Assembly: GCA_021776915.1 (NCBI GenBank)
Contig: JAIQZU010000033.1
Span: 1 to 64,000 of the forward strand
DNA from: Candidatus Scalindua sp.
GTDB lineage: Bacteria; Planctomycetota; Brocadiia; Brocadiales; Scalinduaceae
DNA: 64,000 bases
Direction of reading: 5' to 3'
This document shows positions 24,783 through 34,027 of this stretch, piece by piece. The notes beneath the pieces were generated by a model that was not told the origin of the DNA, did not search any database, and was given only the letters and a program-made list of their open reading frames with translations. Position 1 is the stretch's first letter. The number at the start of each line of letters is the position of its first letter. The position numbers and the translations under genes are program-made.

Positions 24783-25385
24783 TCATTTCACATTATCAAA
24801 ATAATCCTGCACACTAGCTGATTTGTTATAACCGATAACGTATTCATCTGTAGTAGTTGCCAGGTTGCCATCATACCATTTACCAGACCTGACAGCATAA
24901 CATTCGAAACAGTTGCGGCAAACACCATCTCCCTTACTCCACCCGGAATAATCTGCCTTTATAAGTTTCTCGGTATCGCTATCTATCAGGCTGCTATCCA
25001 GCCAGAAATATGTAGGATTCCCACACAAAGGACACGGGCTATGGTATTTGGATGCTTCTACATTTGCAGGAGTCAAATATTTCACCCTGGACTGCCCTTC
25101 CGCCTGTTTTATTCTATTTACCCAACCTTTTTCTCCCTGAATCCAGTAAACGTCAGAATAATGCGGTTTGCCTGATTTGGTATCTTCATTTGGCTCTTCC
25201 TGAAACAGGCCCCACTGAATACCACCTGTATTCCTTTGGTGATACTTAGGATCATCCGCAGGCTTAAATGCCTCAAAACTTGCAGTCCATTCTTCTGCCA
25301 GAACAGTTGTGGAATTGAGTCCTGTAACACTAATACCTATAAAGAAGAACATGCTAAATACACAAAACAATCTCGGGTATTTCAT
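24783..25385 (-). CDS. Exported NXR-operon protein with Cys-rich domain (unknown)
   Basis: 200 residues. A Sec signal peptide (about 1-31, ending VLAEEW) sends it to the same side as NxrABC. The mature part is small and aromatic-rich, with YHSPCPLCGNPTYFW, DYSGWSKGDGVCRNCFECY and SGKWYDG. The two CxxC pairs, and the spacing WxxxDGVCxxC...GKW, are shared with the C-terminus of the 22977-23960 protein. It lies between nxrB and the chaperone. It could be a structural or assembly component of the exported NXR complex. I cannot link it to a named subunit. Confidence 0.6.
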   Translation of the reverse strand: MKYPRLFCVFSMFFFIGISVTGLNSTTVLAEEWTASFEAFKPADDPKYHQRNTGGIQWGLFQEEPNEDTKSGKPHYSDVYWIQGEKGWVNRIKQAEGQSRVKYLTPANVEASKYHSPCPLCGNPTYFWLDSSLIDSDTEKLIKADYSGWSKGDGVCRNCFECYAVRSGKWYDGNLATTTDEYVIGYNKSASVQDYFDNVK

Positions 25386-25435
25386 ATCTTCAGTTACCTC
25401 CCTTTATATAAACGTTTATCTTAAAAGTATGTACT

Positions 25436-26698
25436 TTAATATGTGATCATTCTCTTTTCATCACTCTCCCATGTTGGCTCCTCGACCTTAACCCTGACCA
25501 TTTCAGTGCCGTCTGAAGCAAAGCCAATCACGGTATCATTATACACTTCAACCTTCTTCCCCATTATCTCAGACTCATAAATCTTTTCTCCATCCTCAAT
25601 TTCAAACTTTGAAAGCATGGTTTGTGTAGTCCTGAAAAGTTGCAGTACCGCCATCAGGGTTCTCGAAGGAGCCGCATACTTGTCAAGCGCTTCATCCACT
25701 CCGGGTCCAAACATCTGCCTCAAATAACTCCTTGGCGCCCACCTGGGTGGTATATAATAAATATTAGGCTCTGTACCAAACTGAGGGTAAAGAGGCAGTG
25801 CTACTTTGTGAATATGTATCAGCCAGTCCATAGGATTCTTTGGATCAGGTTTTTTATAATCTCCTGTCAACAATCCATTTAATCTTATCTTGCCTACACA
25901 CGCAGCCATACATCTGGCTTCCATCCTTCTACCTTTTGTAATAGGATCTTTTCCTTCAACCCTTGGGTAACATCCAATGCATTTTTCAGACATCCTTGTT
26001 TCACCTCTGTACATCGGCTTTTTATAAGGACACTGCTCCACACACTTCCTGTATCCTCTGCAACGTTTCTGGTCTATCAATACAATACCGTCTTCCTTAC
26101 GTTTATATATAGCCTTCCTCGGGCATGCAGCCAGGCAGGCAGGATAAGTGCAATGGTTACATATTCTCTGCAAGTAGAAAAACCATCTCTTGTGCTCCGG
26201 AAGCTCAGAAGATTCGGCCGCTGGTCCTGTCTCATAGTTTGTTTTCTCACTCGCAGCAGTGTCTTCATAAATATTTGGGAATCTCCACTCCTTATCGTCT
26301 GGGATATAACCTACAGCAACCTGATTAAGTCCTTTTGTCTTGGCTAATTCAAAGATAGTGTCACCATTGTATAGACCGTAAGGAGCCTTAGTTTCATCCT
26401 TATCTTCGGCAGATGTATACCACTCCATCGGATTGTTGCCATTATCCCATAACAACTGTAGTATTTTATGATCCCAATGTTGAGGATAACCGCCATAAGG
26501 CTTGGTCTCAACGTTATTCCACCACATATATTCCTGGCCTTTACTGTATGTCCATGTACTTTTGTGGGCCATAGTGCAGGTCTGACAGGCAATACACCTG
26601 TTTATATTAAAGACCGCTGCAAACTGATGTTCCGGCCTTGATTCGAAGTATGGATATTCCATCGTTCTACCAAGATGCCAATTGTGAACAAGCGTCAT
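25436..26698 (-). CDS. nxrB: Nitrite oxidoreductase iron-sulfur subunit NxrB
   Basis: 420 residues, AAGGAGG ahead of ATG. Four cluster motifs: CIACQTCTMAHK (36-47), CNHCTYPACLAACP, CRGYRKCVEQCPYKK and CIGCYPRVEGK followed downstream by CMAACVGKIR. This is the NarH/DmsB-like arrangement for three 4Fe-4S and one 3Fe-4S clusters. It has no signal peptide of its own and is expected to cross with NxrA through Tat. It carries electrons from NxrA to the haem subunit NxrC. The sequence is a well-used marker for nitrite oxidisers and anammox bacteria. Confidence 0.93.
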   Translation of the reverse strand: MTLVHNWHLGRTMEYPYFESRPEHQFAAVFNINRCIACQTCTMAHKSTWTYSKGQEYMWWNNVETKPYGGYPQHWDHKILQLLWDNGNNPMEWYTSAEDKDETKAPYGLYNGDTIFELAKTKGLNQVAVGYIPDDKEWRFPNIYEDTAASEKTNYETGPAAESSELPEHKRWFFYLQRICNHCTYPACLAACPRKAIYKRKEDGIVLIDQKRCRGYRKCVEQCPYKKPMYRGETRMSEKCIGCYPRVEGKDPITKGRRMEARCMAACVGKIRLNGLLTGDYKKPDPKNPMDWLIHIHKVALPLYPQFGTEPNIYYIPPRWAPRSYLRQMFGPGVDEALDKYAAPSRTLMAVLQLFRTTQTMLSKFEIEDGEKIYESEIMGKKVEVYNDTVIGFASDGTEMVRVKVEEPTWESDEKRMITY

Positions 26699-26764
26699 AA
26701 TTATCCTCCTTAATTTCTAGTTATCTGGAATTTCTCTAAATTGTCTATTCAGTGTTTATTTTAT

Positions 26765-27709
26765 CTATTTTACAGTCTCAATCTTCAATGGACGCCATCT
26801 TATACTGACAGATTTTTGTCCATTTCTATCACCCTCTTTTCCATTCCATACCGCCATGTTAAAGAATGTTGACATACCGGGTACGAACTGGACATCGTTT
26901 TCATCTGAAGTTGACAATGGCCTGTAGATTACCACATCCCATTTACCATTGTTCCATGAACCTTTACCGTTTACATCCTGATTCTCCTGCGATGTCAAAG
27001 TCCCAAATCCTACAGCATTCAGGTCCTCCACTGATCGGCCCCTGGGAAGCGACAGCAAGGAACCAGCAGCAATTCCACCGGCCATAAGGTCAGCACTATC
27101 GAATGCCTCTTTATGGAAATGTATTGGATCAGGACTAAAATCAAAATCTGTAAACATGTTGGGATACTCATCTTCCATATGTTCTTTTCCGCCAGCGACA
27201 TGTAATTCCTTTTCCCAATCAGCCTTCCAATGCCATATATTTACAGCTTTACCTCTGTCACCCATCCTTGGACTAAATGGTTTCTCCGGCGATATTACCT
27301 TAACTGTTTCTAAAGGAAACATCAATCCAACGGCATCTCTGAATTGTGCATGTGCTATCGCCCTGTCATTCTTGCTGGCGTCACTCCATTTAATACCAAA
27401 GAAAATCGTTTCGCCGTTATGGAAGCCTCTGATCGCTACCTCCAGCACAGAACCGCCACCGTTAGGAAATGACAGATCCTGCATCTGCAAATTTACTGTA
27501 TACGGTTCTGCCTGCCCCAGAGCCAGATCAGCACCATTTAAATCCGACGCTATGTACTTGACGGTTAACCCCTCTTCAGTTGGTATATTTTCTTCCATTG
27601 ATATTTCCTTATCAAGACCCTGTGAGAAAGTTACACCGCTACATAAAAAAAACATTACGACTAAGGTACTTCCGAAGTAAACAGACTTTCGCAATAGGCA
27701 TTTCATCAT
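26765..27709 (-). CDS. nxrC: Nitrite oxidoreductase exported subunit NxrC (haem-binding type)
   Basis: 314 residues from ATG 27709; GGAGGT seven bases upstream favours this over the frame's GTG at 27724. Signal peptide MMKCLLRKSVYFGSTLVVMF...TFSQG. The mature part follows the ethylbenzene-dehydrogenase/DMSO-reductase gamma family: FHNGETIFFGIKWSDA, DAVGLMFP, VNIWHWKADWEK, VVIYRPLS and MAVWNGKEGDRNGQKSVS. This fold binds one haem b through Met/Lys or similar ligands. It is the first gene of the operon and the terminal electron exit of the complex. Confidence 0.88.
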   Translation of the reverse strand: MMKCLLRKSVYFGSTLVVMFFLCSGVTFSQGLDKEISMEENIPTEEGLTVKYIASDLNGADLALGQAEPYTVNLQMQDLSFPNGGGSVLEVAIRGFHNGETIFFGIKWSDASKNDRAIAHAQFRDAVGLMFPLETVKVISPEKPFSPRMGDRGKAVNIWHWKADWEKELHVAGGKEHMEDEYPNMFTDFDFSPDPIHFHKEAFDSADLMAGGIAAGSLLSLPRGRSVEDLNAVGFGTLTSQENQDVNGKGSWNNGKWDVVIYRPLSTSDENDVQFVPGMSTFFNMAVWNGKEGDRNGQKSVSIRWRPLKIETVK

Positions 27710-28007
27710 CTCAATTACCTCCACTTTTCGTTAAATTGGATTTATTTCTTTCTTAATCTTAATCGGGAACTCAACATCATTATAAAACGTAACACTAAAA
27801 ACTCAACCTCAAAATCATAAATCTGAAAAAAAATTCTGTTATTTTAGTCATACATACATTTAATAAACGAAATGATCGGCTGATTAGTTCCGGCCAAAGA
27901 TGCTTTTTTCACTCTGGCAAACAGAGTCGTGCGGGAATGGTAATAAAAGTACAGTACTATGATAACTGTAATAATCCATGAAGTGCCCCCACAAATTGAT
28001 AAATTTA
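27710..28007 (-). promoter_or_regulatory. Long 5' leader of the nxr operon
   Basis: If transcription begins about 12 bp after the sigma-54 -12 element (near 27996), the mRNA has a leader of nearly 290 nt before nxrC. It contains a perfect ACTCTG/CAGAGT hairpin with a 5-nt loop (27911-27927) and an AGTAC/GTACT hairpin near 27948. No open frame with a good ribosome site is visible, apart from the GGAGGT used by nxrC. A leader this long leaves room for post-transcriptional control. Confidence 0.45.
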
Positions 28008-28022
28008 GCAATAAATGTGCCA
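28008..28022 (-). promoter_or_regulatory. Sigma-54 promoter of the nxr operon
   Basis: On the minus strand the sequence is TGGCACATTTATTGC: TGGCAC, five bases, TTGC, a perfect match to the -24/-12 consensus of sigma-54 promoters. It points toward nxrC. Two activator-like palindromes lie 111-178 bp upstream and an NtrC-type activator gene follows them. Confidence 0.8.
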
Positions 28023-28132
28023 CACTAAATCATACAAAAAATTTTACATTTAACATCCACGGTTATAAAGATATATGATAATGGGCAAATGCACATAAGA
28101 GTTTTGTGTTACGAAGCCAGTTTCATTATAAT

Positions 28133-28145
28133 TGACATAATGTCA
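28133..28145. promoter_or_regulatory. Upstream activator palindrome TGACATAATGTCA
   Basis: A perfect 5-bp half-site palindrome about 140 bp upstream of the predicted nxr transcription start. Its centre is 41 bp (four helical turns) from the second copy, a spacing typical for paired NtrC-family enhancers. Confidence 0.65.
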
Positions 28146-28173
28146 TATCCGCTTTTGTACAGAAAAAAACATC

Positions 28174-28186
28174 TGACATTGTGTCA
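28174..28186. promoter_or_regulatory. Second upstream activator palindrome TGACATTGTGTCA
   Basis: Same TGACA-N3-TGTCA layout as 28133-28145, on the same helix face. It lies about 185 bp upstream of the predicted nxr start and 119 bp from the end of the activator gene. Confidence 0.65.
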
Positions 28187-28304
28187 ATTTTCCAAATACA
28201 GATTGTCTGCTGTAACCATCTAACTCTCAAAGGCTTACTTCTCTAGCAATAAAAGTATCAGCCGGGCATGATTATCAGTTTTATTTTTAGAACGGAAAAA
28301 CATA

Positions 28305-29738
28305 TCAGCTATTTATATTAACATCCTCTTCCTGCCCCTTTCCTTCTTCCTGCTTTTCTTCCTCTTCCAGGGAATTCATTTTTCTGTATATAGTTCTTGG
28401 CGTAATGCCAAGCAAATTTGCGGCAATTTCTTTATCTCCTTTTGACCTTCTCAAAGTTTCAATAATTACCTTTTTCTCGATCTCGCGAAGCGGCATACCA
28501 AATGGTATAGTTAACTTTCTCTCCTCAATCTTTTCCCTGGAGATATTTTCAGGAAGGTCCTTTTGTGTAATTACCCTGTCCTGTGTTAAGACTACTGCCC
28601 TTTCGATTACATTTTTTATTTCACGCACATTACCCGGCCATTGATAGTCGGTCAAAATATCCAAAACATCCTCTGCAATCCCGTCTACTACCTTATTATT
28701 CATTTCCTGGTAAATCTTAAGAAAATGGCTAATCAACAAAGGAATATCTTCCCTTCTCTCTCTTAAAGGTGGCATGTTTATGGTAATCACGTTTAAACGG
28801 TAATACAAATCCTCTCTGAATCTTTTTTGTTTAATAGCGTTTTCAAGATTAACATTCGTTGCTGAAATAATGCGTACGTTGCTTCTTAATACTTTAGTGC
28901 CTCCCAATCGTTCAAATTCACCTTCCTGTAAGACACGAAGCAGCTTGACTTGAATAGAGGGAGTTATTTCTCCTATTTCATCTAGAAATAAAGTCCCCTC
29001 ATTGGCCAATTCGAAACGTCCTTCTTTCTGGCTGACGGCACCGGTAAACGCTCCTTTTTCATAACCGAAAAGTTCGGATTCAAGCAGGGTATCCGGCAAA
29101 GCAGCACAACTCACCCTTATAAAAGGTTTATCACTTCTTGCGCCTACGCTATGAATAAGTGATGCAATAGACTCTTTTCCCGTACCATTTTCCCCCTGAA
29201 TTAAAACAGACGCCTGACTGGGTGCAACTTGCTCAGCTAATTTTATAACATCACGCATTACGTCACTTTGCCCGATAATATCAGCGTGTCTATCGTGTTC
29301 GGAATGTGCCAGTTGCTCATGCAGGAATTTATTTTCAACAATAAGAGCCTGTTTCTCTATGGCCTTTTTAATCATATTGGCAATTACAATTTTCTTGAAA
29401 GGCTTTGTAATAAAATCGTAAGCACCGTCTTTCATGGCCCCCACAGCTTTCTCTATTGTCCCGTGTGCAGTGATCAATATCACCTCTACTTCCGGTTTGA
29501 CCAATTTTGATGCCTTAAGCAGCTGCAACCCATCCATTTTTGGCATTTTCAGATCTGAAAGCATTACGTTGACTTTCTTTTCCCGCAAAATGTCTAAAGC
29601 CTTTTCACCCTCATCTGCCAAAAGGACTTCGTAGCCTTCTTTAGAAAGCATTCTTGACAGTGCAAGTCTTATACTTTCCTGGTCATCAACAATCAAGACT
29701 GTCTGTTTTGCCAAGTTATTCAACCCTCTCCTCTCCAC
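28305..29738 (-). CDS. NtrC-family sigma-54-dependent response regulator
   Basis: 477 residues as the longest frame. TTG 29714 ([11 protein letters not shown]) is better spaced from GGAGAGG than GTG 29738. Domains in order: receiver with acidic pair VDD and phosphoacceptor Asp in [15 protein letters not shown]+ domain with Walker [10 protein letters not shown], the sigma-54-contacting GAFTGA and [10 protein letters not shown]; Fis-type helix-turn-helix [21 protein letters not shown]. It overlaps the kinase gene by 23 bp. It should activate sigma-54 promoters, and the adjacent promoter with paired palindromes before nxrC is the obvious candidate target. Confidence 0.9.
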   Translation of the reverse strand: MERRGLNNLAKQTVLIVDDQESIRLALSRMLSKEGYEVLLADEGEKALDILREKKVNVMLSDLKMPKMDGLQLLKASKLVKPEVEVILITAHGTIEKAVGAMKDGAYDFITKPFKKIVIANMIKKAIEKQALIVENKFLHEQLAHSEHDRHADIIGQSDVMRDVIKLAEQVAPSQASVLIQGENGTGKESIASLIHSVGARSDKPFIRVSCAALPDTLLESELFGYEKGAFTGAVSQKEGRFELANEGTLFLDEIGEITPSIQVKLLRVLQEGEFERLGGTKVLRSNVRIISATNVNLENAIKQKRFREDLYYRLNVITINMPPLRERREDIPLLISHFLKIYQEMNNKVVDGIAEDVLDILTDYQWPGNVREIKNVIERAVVLTQDRVITQKDLPENISREKIEERKLTIPFGMPLREIEKKVIIETLRRSKGDKEIAANLLGITPRTIYRKMNSLEEEEKQEEGKGQEEDVNINS

Positions 29739-31395
29739 AACCTTTAACCGGAAAACTAACAGTCATAGTTGTACCTTTTGTAATCGTGCTTTTGCACATA
29801 ATATCACCTCCGTGTCCCTCCACAGTCTTCATCGTCAGTGCAAGGCCCAACCCCGTGCCCTTAACCTTTGTGCTATAAAACGGATCAAATACTCTTTGGA
29901 TATCTCTCTTGCTAATGCCAGAACCGGTATCAGTTATATTAATTTCTATATTATCACCCTTAAGCCTTGTAGATATACTCAGTTTGCCACCATCAGGCAT
30001 TGATTCAAAAGAGTTTTTCAGGATATTAAGAAATGCCTGCTTTATCTGGTTAGTGTCGAGCAATATTCCTGGTAGATTTGGCGCATAATTCTCTTTCAAG
30101 GAAATGCCACTCTGTGACATTTCCTTGTTAAAGAATTTTGCAAGCTCAACCAATACATCATTAATAAATGCCGGCCTTGTCTCTAATTTGGGAAACCTTG
30201 CAAAACGTAAATATTCATCGCTAATTTCCGTTAAACTATCTACTTCATTCAGAATAGACTGTATCAAATTTTCAGCATCTTTATTTTTTCGTCCGTTATA
30301 ATTACTGATTTCATCATACAACAGCTCTGTATTTAAACTAATTGAACTTAAAGGATTTCTTATTTCATGAGCGACCTTTGCAGACATCTCACCTATAGTT
30401 GCAAGACGTTCACTATGCAGTAACTGATGCTCCAGTCTTTTTCTTTCTGTAATATCATGGCTTGTCAATACGGTGCCCCAATATTTGCCATCGTGATCGA
30501 ATACCGCAGAATATGTGTTGTACAAAAAACCACTCTTAATCCTTACTTCCTGGTGCTGAGAAGTCTCAATTCCCTTTCTAAATTTCTCAGTAATTTTTGA
30601 CGCCACGCCTCCTATATAAGGAATCTGACCGTTTTTTATTGATTTATTAATTATGTTTTCCCTCTTCACTTTCCATGCATTTTCAATTTCCCTATTGCAC
30701 ATTGTTATTTTATCGTCAGTGTCTATAAATATAACTCCCTCAGCCATGTTTTCTATTGTTGATCTTATCTCAAACAGCACATCGTCTCTGCTCTTTCTCA
30801 ATCTATCCATTATAGATGTCACAAAATAAACTGAAATAAAAATCGTGCTTGCAAGAGCAAAAAATATACCCAGTATATACACTTCAGAGTGCCAGAGTTC
30901 TTCACCAAATTCAAATGTAGAAAGGATTTTTAAAGGCTGGTGAGGTATTAACGCATAATACTCCATGAACAGTAACAGAGCAAAGAGGCAGACAGCAAAC
31001 AGTGCCTGTAGATAACTATACTTTTTCTCTAATAATATCCCCCCTATTATGGCATGAAATATGAAATAAAATATAAAAGGATTTTCGATACCGCCTGCAA
31101 AGTATATTAAGCATGTTAAGAAAACGAGATCTAACATGATTTGTATGCCCGCATGCTTCTGTACAGCAGTAAATGTCTTATTACGAAGAACTTTTAGATA
31201 GCAAATAAACCCCGCATTTGACAACCCTAAAATTATTCCTATTATGTAAAGAGGGGCGACCCATGTAACAACATCAAAAACACTACTGGCAAGATAAGTC
31301 GTAACAAACAATCCAAAGACAGCGATCCAGCGCAAATGAATCAGCCAATATAGACGTTCAACTAATTCCGCCTTCATAATGCCTTCTTTGAACAT
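29716..31395 (-). CDS. Membrane PAS-containing sensor histidine kinase
   Basis: 559 residues. About six hydrophobic helices in the first 195 residues form the membrane sensor part, without a large exported loop. A PAS domain follows (about 215-335, ENMAEGVIFIDTDDKITMCN). Then HisKA with the phosphorylated His in AKVAHEIRNPLSSISLN, and HATPase with NILKNSFESMPDGG, DTGSGISKRD and GTGLGLALTMKTVEGHGG. It is the NtrB/AtoS type that phosphorylates the NtrC-type regulator encoded next. The signal is unknown. A location beside nxr suggests redox or nitrogen-oxide status, which is inference. Confidence 0.88.
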   Translation of the reverse strand: MFKEGIMKAELVERLYWLIHLRWIAVFGLFVTTYLASSVFDVVTWVAPLYIIGIILGLSNAGFICYLKVLRNKTFTAVQKHAGIQIMLDLVFLTCLIYFAGGIENPFIFYFIFHAIIGGILLEKKYSYLQALFAVCLFALLLFMEYYALIPHQPLKILSTFEFGEELWHSEVYILGIFFALASTIFISVYFVTSIMDRLRKSRDDVLFEIRSTIENMAEGVIFIDTDDKITMCNREIENAWKVKRENIINKSIKNGQIPYIGGVASKITEKFRKGIETSQHQEVRIKSGFLYNTYSAVFDHDGKYWGTVLTSHDITERKRLEHQLLHSERLATIGEMSAKVAHEIRNPLSSISLNTELLYDEISNYNGRKNKDAENLIQSILNEVDSLTEISDEYLRFARFPKLETRPAFINDVLVELAKFFNKEMSQSGISLKENYAPNLPGILLDTNQIKQAFLNILKNSFESMPDGGKLSISTRLKGDNIEINITDTGSGISKRDIQRVFDPFYSTKVKGTGLGLALTMKTVEGHGGDIMCKSTITKGTTMTVSFPVKGCGEERVE

Positions 31396-31806
31396 TTACA
31401 TAAGCCCCCTGTTTTGGTTTGTTGTTATCGCTGCTACAAGCATGCCTTTAACATGTCTTGTCACACAAAACGATAATTATAGAAAAGAATTGTGCAATCT
31501 GATGATATTTTGGAAATAAATTATATTTACTACTATGGATTATAATAGCTAATTGATAGCTCTATTTAGTAACTGCAACAATTTACATGAATCCAGTAGC
31601 AACATCAGGAATTCATTATATTAAAAACAACATATTATTTGCAACAACTAATAATACTCATAAAAACATCTTCTGAGCACCAGACTATTGACAACAAAAC
31701 AACCGCCAGTATAATCTCTTTAGATTTAACTTAAAGCAATTTTTAATCACAGCCGTAATACTTTCGCCGTCTTTGTAAAAACTATTTGTAAACGGGATAA
31801 ACCCAA
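31396..31806. other. Divergent intergenic region, no feature recognised
   Basis: 410 bp between the kinase gene (minus) and the lipoyl protein (plus). Very AT-rich. A weak GG-N10-GC match in the kinase direction near 31432-31445 does not reach sigma-54 quality. I see no hairpins or frames of note. Confidence 0.4.
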
Positions 31807-32055
31807 ATGCGAGTAGAGTTTGAATTGCCGGACATCGGAATTGAAACAGACGATAAGATAGTCGTATCTTTCTGGCATGTTGAAGAAGATGAAGAATTTG
31901 AAGAGGGAAACGACCTTATGGAAGTTTCTACACATAAAGCGACTTTCAATATTCCAGCACCTGATACAGGAAAGCTGATTGAAATATTGGTACAGGAAGG
32001 TGACGTGGTAAGAGTCGGTGATATTATTGCAGTAATAGAAACAGAAGATTATTAA
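31807..32055 (+). CDS. Free-standing lipoyl/biotinyl-domain protein
   Basis: 82 residues that form a single E2-type lipoyl domain: VEFELPDIGIETDDKIVVSF, the modified Lys at 44 in EVSTHKATFNIPAP, and VQEGDVVRVGDIIAVIE. The catalytic parts of a dehydrogenase E2 are absent. It is 27 bp before holB in the same direction, with no dehydrogenase genes nearby. It may serve as a small carrier for a complex encoded elsewhere. TH-K-AT rather than M-K-M points to lipoate rather than biotin. Confidence 0.75.
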   Translation: MRVEFELPDIGIETDDKIVVSFWHVEEDEEFEEGNDLMEVSTHKATFNIPAPDTGKLIEILVQEGDVVRVGDIIAVIETEDY

Positions 32056-32082
32056 AATGACCGATGTTTATATAAAACTATA

Positions 32083-33123
32083 ATGCCATTTACAGATATT
32101 CTCGCTCAGGATCATGTTACTGACCACTTCAGAAAAACAATAGCCGCTAATCATCTATCTCACGCATATATCTTTACCGGACAGGATGGGATTGGAAAGA
32201 CACTTCTTGCAAAGGAATTCTCAAAGGCCATTTTTTGTACGGAAAACAAGAACGATTCCTGTGATTTATGCCATAACTGCGTTCGTATAGAAAATAATAA
32301 TCATCCTGATATTCACTGGATAGAAATAGAAGAAGGATCTAAATTTCTAAAGATTGATAATATCAGAGATCTACAGCACTCAGTAAAACTAAGCCCAGTC
32401 GAATCCAACTACAAGATATTCATCATTAAGGCGGCAGACAGGATGAATGAAGAGGCTTCAAATTGCCTGCTCAAAACACTTGAAGAGCCTCCTCCCAACA
32501 CCATAATTGTCCTCATCGCAAACTCACTTGCACCTGTTAAGGAGACAATCAAGTCGAGATGCCAGATAATCAGATTCCATCCGATACCAACACACATAAT
32601 CGAAGACCAGCTGATTAAGAGGTTTGATGCTGACACAAGCAAGGTTGGATGGATATCAAGGTTTTGCAGCGGAAGTCTCGGAAGTGCATTTGAACTACTA
32701 GAAGATAATTTTTACGAAAAAAACAGAGATATTGTAAACCGCATTTCTGTATCAAGTATAGATAACCTTCTTCTTGCCGAAGAAGTTATCAACACCTATT
32801 TAAGTCCAAGTGAGACTTTAGAAGAAAAAAGAGAGGCTTTCAGGCGTATCTTAAATTGCATACTGCAATTCTACCGTGATCTTCTGGTAGTTAAAGTCAG
32901 GAATATATATGGTGCCGGCAAAAAGATACCGCCACTTTTCAACGCAGATCATGAGGATGCACTAAAGAGGTGTGCCGGTTATTTGACCCAAAGACAAATA
33001 ACTGAAATAATTAATGATATCCTGGAGTCCATCAAATACATTGATTACAACCTGAATATCAATTTATTGGTCGAAAACATATTTACGAGGATTGCAATGT
33101 TGAATTCGCCGGAAAGAGGGTAA
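32083..33123 (+). CDS. holB: DNA polymerase III subunit delta'
   Basis: 346 residues. ATPase domain with P-loop GQDGIGKT (33-40), four zinc-type Cys (52, 60, 63, 66), IIKAADRMNEEASNCLLKTLEEPP and SRCQIIRF, all typical of delta'/HolB clamp-loader subunits. The C-terminal domain is complete, ending NIFTRIAMLNSPERG. It helps open the sliding clamp. The 3' end (about 32930-33123) is partly duplicated downstream at 33907-34026 and 34672-34758, around two toxin-antitoxin modules. Confidence 0.9.
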   Translation: MPFTDILAQDHVTDHFRKTIAANHLSHAYIFTGQDGIGKTLLAKEFSKAIFCTENKNDSCDLCHNCVRIENNNHPDIHWIEIEEGSKFLKIDNIRDLQHSVKLSPVESNYKIFIIKAADRMNEEASNCLLKTLEEPPPNTIIVLIANSLAPVKETIKSRCQIIRFHPIPTHIIEDQLIKRFDADTSKVGWISRFCSGSLGSAFELLEDNFYEKNRDIVNRISVSSIDNLLLAEEVINTYLSPSETLEEKREAFRRILNCILQFYRDLLVVKVRNIYGAGKKIPPLFNADHEDALKRCAGYLTQRQITEIINDILESIKYIDYNLNINLLVENIFTRIAMLNSPERG

Positions 33124-33267
33124 AATTAACTCTTTTGGCCACTTCGTATTCTGATTCTACCAGCAAGAAAACAACCAAAAATATATCACCTCATTCAAAG
33201 AGCCATCTAAAAAAACCCTTGCAATACACATATTTCCAAATATAATGTGTATAGAAAGGAGGTTTCA

Positions 33268-33468
33268 ATGAGAACCAACATAGTGCTTGATGATGAGTTA
33301 GTCAATAATTGTATCAAGGCAACCGGTATAAAAACCAAGAAGTCTTTAATTAATTACGCCTTAAAGGAACTTTTACGGCATAAAAAGCAGAAAAAGATTC
33401 TGGAATTAAGAGGCAGGATTACGTGGGAAGGAAGTTTAGATGAGATGAGAAAAGGTTATAAAACATGA
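33268..33468 (+). CDS. vapB: VapB-type antitoxin
   Basis: 66 residues from ATG 33268, chosen because GAAAGGAGG precedes it at ideal distance. Begins MRTNIVLDDELVNNCIKATG, the ribbon-helix-helix start of this VapB group (DUF2191-like), and ends with a Trp-containing toxin-binding tail WEGSLDEMRKGYKT. It overlaps vapC by 4 bp (ATGA). Confidence 0.87.
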   Translation: MRTNIVLDDELVNNCIKATGIKTKKSLINYALKELLRHKKQKKILELRGRITWEGSLDEMRKGYKT

Positions 33469-33866
33469 TATTGGTTGATACCAGTGTTTGGATAGACTTC
33501 TTTGCCTCAAAGACTTTGCCTCATGTAGAAACACTTGAAAAACTTATCCTTATGAACAAGAACATTTGTATCTGTGGAATTGTAATAACTGAGATTCTTC
33601 AAGGGATAAAGAACGATAAAGAGTTTAATAAAACAAAAAGACTATTAGAGTGCCTGGTCTTTCTTCCAATGTCGTATACAACCTTTATAAATTCTGCCCA
33701 ACTATATAGAACACTTCGTAAGAACGGAACAACTATTAAAAGAGTTATGGATTGTTTAATTGCAACAGTAGCAATAGAAAACGATATTTCAATCTTACAT
33801 AATGACAAAGACTTCTTACTTATAGAAAGTCAAAGCAAGCTTAAAACGTATAAAACCCAACACTAG
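33465..33866 (+). CDS. vapC: VapC-type PIN-domain ribonuclease toxin
   Basis: 133 residues. The PIN active-site acids are visible in ILVDTSVWIDFF (Asp5), ITEILQGI (Glu), MDCLIATVAIEND (Asp) and HNDKDF (Asp). It cleaves RNA, commonly tRNA, when VapB is lost. The pair lies directly after holB and is followed by a second, partial holB 3' end, as if inserted with a duplication of the target. Confidence 0.88.
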   Translation: MILVDTSVWIDFFASKTLPHVETLEKLILMNKNICICGIVITEILQGIKNDKEFNKTKRLLECLVFLPMSYTTFINSAQLYRTLRKNGTTIKRVMDCLIATVAIENDISILHNDKDFLLIESQSKLKTYKTQH

Positions 33867-33906
33867 ACAACAAAAGAAGCTTGAGTTGTTTTACTATTTC
33901 CAGTAT

Positions 33907-34026
33907 TACCTCTTTTCAATGAAGATCATGAGGATGCACTACAGAGGTGTGCCGGTTATTTAACCCAAAAACAGATAACTGATATAATTAATGATATCCT
34001 GGAATCTATCAAATTCATTTATTATA
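33907..34026 (+). pseudogene. Partial duplicate of the holB 3' region, part 1
   Basis: About 120 bp closely match holB from about 32936 to 33054, including GATCATGAGGATGCACTA, GTGTGCCGGTTATTT and ATTAATGATATCCTGG. It has no start of its own and ends where the next toxin-antitoxin module begins. The matching sequence continues at 34672, so the two parts once formed one copy of the holB end. Confidence 0.8.
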
Positions 34027-34027
34027 A

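Noticed and set aside
27880-27960. Riboswitch-like stretch in the nxr leader (hairpin, then GGCCGG)
   Set aside because: I compared it from memory with c-di-GMP-I and Moco cores and could not align the conserved bases. Kept only as a leader with hairpins.
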